Below are positions 57,038 through 64,000 of a stretch of 64,000 nucleotides of DNA, piece by piece; the stretch's first letter is position 1; the number at the start of each line of letters is the position of its first letter. The position numbers and the translations under genes are program-made. Origin of the DNA: Codonopsis lanceolata (lineage: Eukaryota; Streptophyta; Magnoliopsida; Asterales; Campanulaceae). The stretch spans positions 160,282,302 through 160,346,301 of the forward strand of contig CM028377.1 of assembly GCA_013146195.2 (NCBI GenBank). The letters run 5' to 3'. The notes beneath the pieces were generated by a model. The model did no database searches and was not told the DNA's origin. It worked only from the letters and a program-made list of their open reading frames with translations.

Positions 57038-58915
57038 AAATAGAAAGGGTGGAGTGGAAGGCTTAATTAAAATAAAATTAAAAAAAATTGAGAGAAAACC
57101 CAGTACAGGAAAAGACGACTGCAGGACCTCTCCCATCTCTCTCATCTCTCACCCATCCCCATATCCCTCTGTCACAAAATCCAACTGTCGTTCATGCTTT
57201 CGATTCCGGCTACCCCTCTGCTCCTTCTTCTCCGGTGAACCAGCCGGCCACCTCCAAACCAGAGATCGCCATCTCCCTCATCTTCAAATCTATCCTCCCC
57301 AATCGCCATCACCATCTCCTTATCTGGCGAATCTACAGATGGAATCTTCATCCACAACCACCCACAGCCGTAATCTCCCCCTTTCTTTCTCAATCACCGA
57401 CCCGACCAACCCCGTAAACCTCTCGGTGAGTAATTTTTCCTCGATTCCCGCCTATATAAAACCCGACATCCCTCAGTCTATGCTCTTCTTCCACAGCCTA
57501 GCCGGCGTCTTCCAGTCAAACTCAGCCGTCCCTTCCAGTTGATTTATAAACACCCCCGCCAAACCTGCCATCTCCTCTGCCAAGCAACCCAGTTGTACCT
57601 CCCATCTCCACACCCGCCATGTTTGGCCGAGCACCACAACCAATCCCTTCGTCACCCGGTGAATGTCAACATCCCACCATCGCCGTCTTCATCCACCAAA
57701 CCTCCCATATCTGCCGCCCCAAACCCAGCAACCCGTCTTCGCCCATTCACAGCCGCCGTCTTCACCAATCACCCAAAGCCGTCATCTCCTTCTGCCTCTG
57801 TTCACCCCGATCCCGACGAAGCAGCTTCCAGCCTGATCAACTACTTTTCTGTCGCCAGGCATCGACAACAACATCCATATCACGGACGACTTTGAATCTG
57901 TAATCTCCATCCTAGAAGCGTGCATGTAATTACGGCGAATACAACATATCATCCACCGGGTCAGTCATTTACAGCTTGAATTTCAGAATTCCCTTGCAAA
58001 AAATTTCAAGTAAGACTGCTTCAATTTTTCTATCAACTGCTGAAATTGGAAATTTTGTTATGGGAATTTTGCTGAAAATCTGATCATAAGTATGATAGGG
58101 TTTATTAGAGATTTTGTGAGAATTCAAATGTGGCGGTATTATGCTAAGTTATCTGCTGAAAATTTTGAAATTACTGCCTTCAAATTTGTTTCCCATATGC
58201 AATTCTTGTATTTTCTAGTTTAACTGTGTGGGAAACTTGGGAATTTTCATGACTATTGACTTGAGTTTAGGCTGGGTTGTTTGTTGAGATAAGTCTTACT
58301 GAAAATTTGTTCATAAGCATGCTATGTTGATTTTGTCAGAATTCAATTATGGTGGCATTATGTTGGGTTAATTTCTGAAATTTGTGAACCCATTTGCAAT
58401 TCCAGCTTGTCCAGTTCAATTATTGGGGACTTGTGAATTTTCATTGGAGTTTATGCTTTTAGTAATTTGAGTATATTGATTTTAAACAAATGATGGATAA
58501 TAATCCTTGTTATTATGATAAGCTTGAGATGTTGGTCAGATTAAGAGTAGTGACCAACTAGTTGGGTGCTTTAATTTGATATTCATGAGTTTGGGTTGTG
58601 TGGCTTGTCTCCAGTAATAAATTGACCATGTAGTGATGCTGGATGCCCTATTATTCTGAGAGTTCTATATAATCTAATGATTGCTAATTGTTGATGTCTC
58701 TTGTGAATTTTATTGCAAATTTGATTTGGGAACTCTGTTGAGAGAGCTAATTCTTGTTATCTTTTGGAAAGTTGCATTTGGACAATTCAATTCAAGAATG
58801 GGAGTTTTGAATTGTTATGTGCTATGAGTTGGGTTGTTATGCTTGTGTCAATTGTCATGTTGTTGACTTATTCTTTACCCCGTGTTTATATTTGATTCAC
58901 ATTGAGGACAATGTG

Positions 58916-58933
58916 AAATTTAAGTTTGGGGGT
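58916..58933 (+). other. Internal polypurine tract copy, element E
   Basis: AAATTTAAGTTTGGGGGT, nearly identical to the tract before the 3' LTR (60716-60737) but 1.8 kb upstream. Confidence 0.6.
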
Positions 58934-59697
58934 GTGAATTGCCTTGTGCTTAAATGATTTTTTTTAGAAGAGCTTTTGTTACCTGTTTTTAGTTAATTTA
59001 GTTTTTATTTTCTTTTTGTTAGTTTTAGTAGTTAGTTTATCTTAATAGTTTATAAAATAAAAAAAATTGAAAATTTTGAAAATTTTTCGAGTCTTTAATT
59101 TTGGCATAGTTACTTTTGCCAATGATAACATGTTTGTTAATAGCGATGCATGTATACTTGTCTACGAGCCTTAGCTTGGTCTAGTTGATGGAACTTTATA
59201 TCTCCAAAAAAATTTTAGCACAAAAATATCATGACTTGATTTATTAAAGAATTTGAGTATTTTTATCGAGTTTATAGTGCACATTTCATTCCCTTGGATC
59301 TTGCTATTTTTGTGGTCATGAACATTATAAACAACCGTCATTATATGATTGTTGCATTATATTTGCGAATTAGGGTTGATTGCATGCTAAGTTAGATTTG
59401 TTAGACTTCTTTTGCTAATATATCTCAAGCACACTTTCGAACCGTGAGTGCATTTAAGTCTTGATTTTCCCTATCTCTTTTCTAGCGAAAACTTATGTGA
59501 AATACTTGTGGAGCTCGTTTTTAAAACTATGAGTTAGGGAATGATTTGAAACTTTGTTGAATTTCTGTGAAAATGAAGCATTAGCATTATAGCAATTAGG
59601 ATATGATTTAGGCCATCTTTGGAACGTTTGAGCCTTTTTATCTCCCCATCTCTATTTTATATTAATCCCTAGTGTCCCATTTGAGCTTCATTAAAAA

Positions 59698-59733
59698 GAA
59701 TGGTGTGTGCTAAGCACACATCGACCCCCATTC
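59698..59733 (+). promoter_or_regulatory. Conserved hairpin, copy in element E
   Basis: GAATGG (59698), TGTGTGC, loop TAA, GCACACA, bulge TCGACCC, CCATTC (59728-59733). The first inner pair is T-A here and A-T in element A. Confidence 0.65.
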
Positions 59734-60715
59734 GACATCGTTTCTATTACCCACATTAACGTAACCCTTAAAGTTTATACACTTTTTCCTACTCTTTGAG
59801 ATAGTAGGATTGGGTTGGGAATGCTGTCTATATGGTGATGGATGTAATTAAAAAAATAACCCCAATGATTTCTTGTATTGAAAAAAAAAAAAGAATGAAA
59901 AGGGTGCGAAAATCAAAAGTGCACATGTCCTTCAAAAGAAAAAAAAAAGAAGGCAAAGAAAAGGATCATTGGGAAGAAAATCTTTATGATGATGATGATA
60001 CTTTCTTCAACCCAAAAGTTCAACTTTGGCGGTTGTTGAAGGAAAGTGAGTACTTTGTATGGGAAATAGGGAAATATTCTTACTCTCTCACTTTGTAATT
60101 TCTTATCCCTTTTATTGTTACATCTCATCTTGGCCTTACATTGCAAGCTTAATAAAGTCATATTGATCTAGTTGCCACATTTGTTTGTGTTAGTTGATAT
60201 GGTTTGGAAGCATAGTTGATTTGACTATTGTTTTGAATTATATACACATTTTCATATAGCTCACACTATTTGCATAATCTCATCTATTATAAGTAATTGA
60301 GACTTGAGAGCATTGTATTTCATACATAGTTAGTGCATGGGATGGATGTATAAGCACTTGAATTCTAGCACGATCTATGTTCGTGTTGTTAACCGGGTAT
60401 TGATGGTATGTACATGTTTTGTGATGCACATGTTTTTATTTAAATATTTTGGGAATGAATGTTGTGCTTAGCTTGATAAAACTTTCTATGTTTGGAGATA
60501 GTCAATTAATGATTTTCACACACACACACACACGAAGATGTACAAGTGAGATTGATGATGATTGAGTGAAAGCCTAGACTTGTGGCTATGTGTTGTTATT
60601 TATCATTCCTTGAGGCATTATGTGGTACCATATCGATGCTTTGACTTGTGAAAAAAATATTTTATATGTTTTAATTTAGTTTAGTTTAGTTTTTTATTTT
60701 ACTCAAGGACGAGCA

Positions 60716-60737
60716 AAAGTTTAAGTTTGGGGGTATT
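60716..60737 (+). other. Polypurine tract of element E
   Basis: AAAAGTTTAAGTTTGGGGGTATT-type sequence directly before the 3' LTR. Confidence 0.85.
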
Positions 60738-61921
60738 TGATGACTGTATTTTATACGCAGTTATTGCGTATTATTCCGGCTTAAATTATGTTATTTCTCG
60801 AGGTTTTTGTTGTCTAATATATGTTTTAGTGTTGTTTTATAGTTTCAGGAACTTTTGGAATAATTATGCAAAATATAGGCACTTTTTGCTGAATTGAAAG
60901 ACTTCTGGGACCAAAGTGCAAAAGCTGGAAACTTGAAGTGTAAAAGCTGAAAATCAGATTTTTATCATCCAAAATCAGCCGCCACTTTGGTGATATATTT
61001 GCATTGGGAAACGTGAAGTCCTATTTTAATTCTTTTTAGTGTTGTAATTATATTGTATCTCCTTTTCCTTTTTGTTTTAGGATTAATTAGGTATAAATAG
61101 ATCCATTTAGGTTAGGAAAAAAAGGAGAAGTTCTGTATTATTTTTCTTTGTCTATGAAGAAAGATTCTCCAAGAATGGTTCAAGGTTTTTGTATTTTCAA
61201 TTATGGAAAACTAACTTCATAATCTAAGAATTCGAGGTAACTTGTATCGAATCTATTGTTTTATATTAATTCTTATTCATTCAATTCTTGTTGATCATGA
61301 TGTTTATCAATCCCTTTATTATCTTGCTTTGAACAAATGAATGTAATCGCAAGTGAAAAAGCCCTAGAGGTGCGGATAACTGCATGACCAAAATACATAT
61401 GTCGTACACTGGCTCACCATCATGATAAATTGAACCTATCGATGCACGAGAGTGATAAGTTAGGGTCAGATTCATATATATAACCTAAGTGACATTTAGG
61501 TTCCATATGTTCTTGTGCCTAGGATATAGAATAGATGAATTATTTGGAGATGGAGACTGAACGGTAATTTGACAGGCTATATATATCTTTCGTGAACGAA
61601 CCCAAGGTATTGAATGATACTTTATTTAAATGAAAAATATAGTAGATACAAGTGAATCCTAATTCTTAGGTGATTTACAAATCTTTGATTTATCTCATAT
61701 TTATCAGCTTTGTTAGTTAGTTTATTTTATTGCTTTCTAGTTAATTTAATTTATAAAAAAACCAAAAAAACCCCCATTAGTTATTAATTGCTTTATTTTA
61801 ATAGATTAGTTAAATTTACTTTAATCAAACCCAAATCTCTGTGGTTCGACCCTTGCTTCCCAAACTATTCTACAATAGTCTTGTCCACTTGCAAGGAAAT
61901 AATTAAAATAAGACACGATCA
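60738..61921 (+). repeat. Element E, 3' LTR (1184 bp)
   Basis: Same ends as the 5' LTR (TGATGACTG..GACACGATCA). It carries a single copy of the 77 bp unit. TATAAATAG is at 61092. Scattered substitutions separate it from the 5' LTR. Confidence 0.93.
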
Positions 61922-61926
61922 TGTAT

Positions 61927-62373
61927 TCATGATGATTATGTTTTAGTTATGTTAACCATGTAATGGTTGGTTTATTATGTTTGTTCTCCAGCATGCTGTT
62001 AGCCGTTGAGTATGTTAGACTAGAGTTGTAGACTTAGTTTATGTTGGGTTCCGGCTGTAACGTCGCCGATGACTTGGTTTATAAATCGTTATATATTCAT
62101 ATTGCATGACAAGTGGTTTTGTCCTACATGCCCAATGTTGCGTCACATGATTTTAATTTTTGGACCGAGAGATTTATTATCTCTTTGATTATATTTAGTT
62201 GAGTTTGTTAGCTCGGGCGCCACTATATTTATGTTTCGCTTCCGCATGTGTTAAAGTTGTTGGCGTATCGCTGTTATAGCCTTACCCATTATTTGTTGTT
62301 TGCTTGTTGTTACTTGTTTCCCTGGTGGTACGACCTTGGGATCTCGTCTTGGGATCTGGGTCGGGTCGCCACA
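61927..62373 (+). mobile_element. Element D, 5' LTR, right part (family I)
   Basis: It continues the LTR fragment 53793-53884 after the TGTAT duplication and ends GGGTCGCCACA. It matches 23550-23968 and 2800-3193 block by block ('tccggctgtaa-gtcgccgatgacttgg', 'gttagctcgggcgcc'). Confidence 0.88.
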
Positions 62374-62375
62374 GT

Positions 62376-62387
62376 TGGTATCAGAGC
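62376..62387 (+). other. Primer binding site, tRNA-iMet, element D
   Basis: TGGTATCAGAGC, two bases after the LTR end; exact complement of the initiator tRNA-Met 3' end. Confidence 0.95.
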
Positions 62388-62489
62388 TATGTTTATAAGT
62401 TAGCTATCAGCCGGGATAGGTTCCTTGGCTTAGGGGGTTGGTTTTGTGTGATAGTTCTATCTTAACGTCGAGTGTTATTGTAGGTTAAG

Positions 62490-64000
62490 ATGATGGATAC
62501 TAGTGCTGGCACTAGCACTGGAGGTAGTGCCGGTAGAGGTGCAGATGGTGGGAGAGAGTCTAATGAGAACCGTCAACAAGAGATTCCTCCATTACGGACA
62601 CCAGAAGAGCAATTTGAGGCTATGGCTACTATGCATAGGGGTATGCTTGCTATGATGAATGAGATGAACCAAAGGGGATTTGGTAGAGTTGAACCACAAC
62701 CAGGACCATAGCCAGAGCCACAACCAGAACCTCAAGTTGAGAGACGGGGATAGGATGCTAGACATCATGGGGATTCGATGCTTAAGAAGCTTGTGAAGCT
62801 GAAACCAAGGCAGTTTGATGGGGAGCCGGATGCTTCAAAGGCCGAGTTATGAATTGAGCACCTAGAGAAGATATTTGCACCTTTGAAGTGCGATGATGAG
62901 CAGATGGTGGTTTTGGCAGTGTTTAAGCTAGAGGGTGCTGCGGAGCATTTGTGGCAAGTGCTTAGGGAGAGTTGGGACATGCTTAGAGTTCCCCACACAT
63001 GGCCTCACTTTGTTCAGGAGTTTAGAGCTTCATATGTACCTGAGGTTGTTCGGGAAAAGAGGGAGAATGAATTTTTTGACCTAGTGCAGGGAGGTATGTC
63101 CATATCACAGTATTCAGCTAGGTTCACAAAATTGGCTCGCTATTGCAAACACTTGATTCCGGACGAAGCTAAGAGGACACATAAATTTGTGAAAGGTTTG
63201 AGGAATGAGTATAGGAGGCAGCTACTATCTCATCAGTTTGTGGAGTATAGGAAGGCAGTTGATAGAGCCTACATAATTGAGAGGGACATTGAGGAGCATC
63301 GTGCCGTGGGTAATTCGGGTTTCTTTCAGCAGCCTAGACTGTCTTTTAGACGAGGTAATGGATCGGGTAACCGAAGGAACTATAATAGGAACAATGATCG
63401 CAAGAAGGGAAATGGAAAATCTAATTATGAAGGGCAGGCAAAGAATCAGTCGAGTAGTAAATGGGCTATTACTACACCTAGTGAGGGAGATCGTAGTATG
63501 ATTGTGGTTTGCTCCTATTGTTCGAAGACGGGACACACGGAAGATAAATGTTGGAGCAAGAGTGGGGCACTGGTGGAGTGCTACTATTGTGGAGCTGCAG
63601 GGCACATGAAGAGGAATTTCCCTAAGTTGAAGAGTTATCAGCCGGGAGGTTCGAGTCAGCCTACAATTGGGGCAAAGAGAGATAGCGATGGGAAGGCAAA
63701 GGTACAGGGACGTGTATTTGCTCTAGACCAGAGGGGAGTGCCTGAGTCTACGACAGTTATTGGAGGTACCGTTTCTATCTTCGATAGTGAGGCTCGAGTA
63801 CTTATAGATCCAGGATCATCGCATTCATATGTTACATCACATTTTGTTGACAAATTACGTGTATTACCTCAGTCTTTGCCTTACGTGCTTGAAGTTTCTA
63901 CCCTGCTTGGGGAATGTTTATTGGCCTCGGAAGTTTATAAAGCATGCGATGTACTTGTGGATGAACATGTTTTGCATGTGGGTTTGGTAGTATTGCCACT
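62490..64000 (+). pseudogene. gag: Tekay-type gag-protease, element D (runs off window)
   Basis: One uninterrupted frame apart from three early stops: TAG 62709, TAG 62751, TGA 62850. The start is ATG 62490, 103 bases after the primer site. After a Gly/Ser- and Gln/Pro-rich N-terminus comes the retrotransposon gag core (EGAAEHLWQVL.., FVQEFRASYVPEVVREKREN). Two knuckles follow: CSYCSKTGHTEDKC (63510) and CYYCGAAGHMKRN with its last Cys changed to Phe. Next is protease with VIGGTVSIFDSEARVLIDPG (63750-63810). The frame is open from 62853 to the window end, so the copy is younger or better kept than B. Two of the stops fit C-to-T or G-to-A changes in Gln or Trp codons. Confidence 0.88.

Larger units (their letters stand above)
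56582..60715 (+). mobile_element. Long non-coding interior of element E
   Basis: About 4.1 kb. In order: GC palindromes (56922-57037); a C-rich segment 57100-57900, of clearly different base composition, with a TATATAAAA at about 57453; AT-rich sequence; an internal polypurine copy (58916-58933); a conserved block from about 59420 with a hairpin (59698-59733); and a short AC run (60518-60533). The Pro/Ser-rich ORFs of the C-rich part (57054-57542 and others) overlap in all frames and look like composition artefacts. That part matches in position the pyrimidine-rich ORF3 leader of A and C. ORF3 itself is not found. Confidence 0.65.
53885..61921 (+). mobile_element. Complete non-autonomous Athila-type element E (8037 bp)
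   Basis: It has two LTRs (53885-55149 and 60738-61921), a tRNA-Asp-like primer site, a polypurine tract and the perfect duplication TGTAT (53880-53884 and 61922-61926). It has no reverse transcriptase, integrase or protease; only one degenerate gag-position ORF is present, so it would need proteins from an autonomous relative. The interior from 56582 to 60715 is non-coding but keeps landmarks shared with A and C. It inserted in the 5' LTR of element D. Confidence 0.92.

Noticed and set aside
57054..57903. Overlapping Pro/Ser-rich ORFs (162, 118, 109, 94 residues) in element E
   Set aside because: Open in several frames and both strands because of strong C-richness; they coincide with the ORF3 leader position of A and C and show no domain.

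Overview
The window is plant nuclear DNA, almost certainly from a eudicot with a large, repeat-rich genome. It consists nearly entirely of nested and decayed transposable elements. The evidence is LTRs of several Ty3/gypsy clades with plant-type primer sites (tRNA-iMet, tRNA-Asp-like, tRNA-Arg-like), a Sirevirus-like Ty1/copia remnant, an L1-type LINE, a tRNA-derived SINE and a CACTA transposon end. The species cannot be fixed from the sequence. I found no intact host gene, and every coding region carries stops, frameshifts or truncations. A run of 100 Ns (40223-40322) marks an assembly gap.

Layout. 1-3193: 3' part of a very long Tekay-type LTR (family I). 3194-11890: tail, LTR and gag-protease of a Tat/Ogre-type element, split by a 3.8 kb solo LTR (family II, 7997-11809, TSD CCAAC). 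11890-14697: unassigned sequence with three unknown ORFs and a 401 bp SINE with a perfect 15 bp target duplication. 14698-16570: a second Tat-type LTR, its primer site and leader. 16571-19832: a truncated inverted LTR (family III). 19898-23968: a complete family I solo LTR, TSD GTGCG. 24235-27100: two Tat-type LTR copies around a tail with a 77 bp tandem array. 27588-28090: a CACTA terminus with subterminal palindromic repeats. 28444-34916: the 3' half of an Athila-type element (A, minus strand). 34917-40222: a Tekay-type element (B) inserted into the A integrase and running into the gap. 40323-about 44065: an L1-type LINE (minus). 44075-47606: copia remnants, mostly Sirevirus-like. 47607-53792: an Athila-type element (C, minus) with RNase H and integrase deleted. 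53793-64000: a family I Tekay-type element (D). Its LTR is split by a complete non-autonomous Athila-type element (E, 53885-61921, TSD TGTAT), and its gag-protease runs off the window end.

The elements do not form a cooperating gene set; the window is a layered insertion record. The most interesting signals are non-coding. Short GC-rich, CpG-bearing palindromes lie upstream of TATA boxes in LTRs of unrelated clades, and again upstream of an internal TATA-like site before the third ORF of the Athila-type elements. A hairpin is conserved in the 3' non-coding region of A, C and E, with one compensatory base-pair change. Duplicated internal polypurine tracts occur in the Athila-type elements. The SINE body carries repeated tRNA-like 3' halves.
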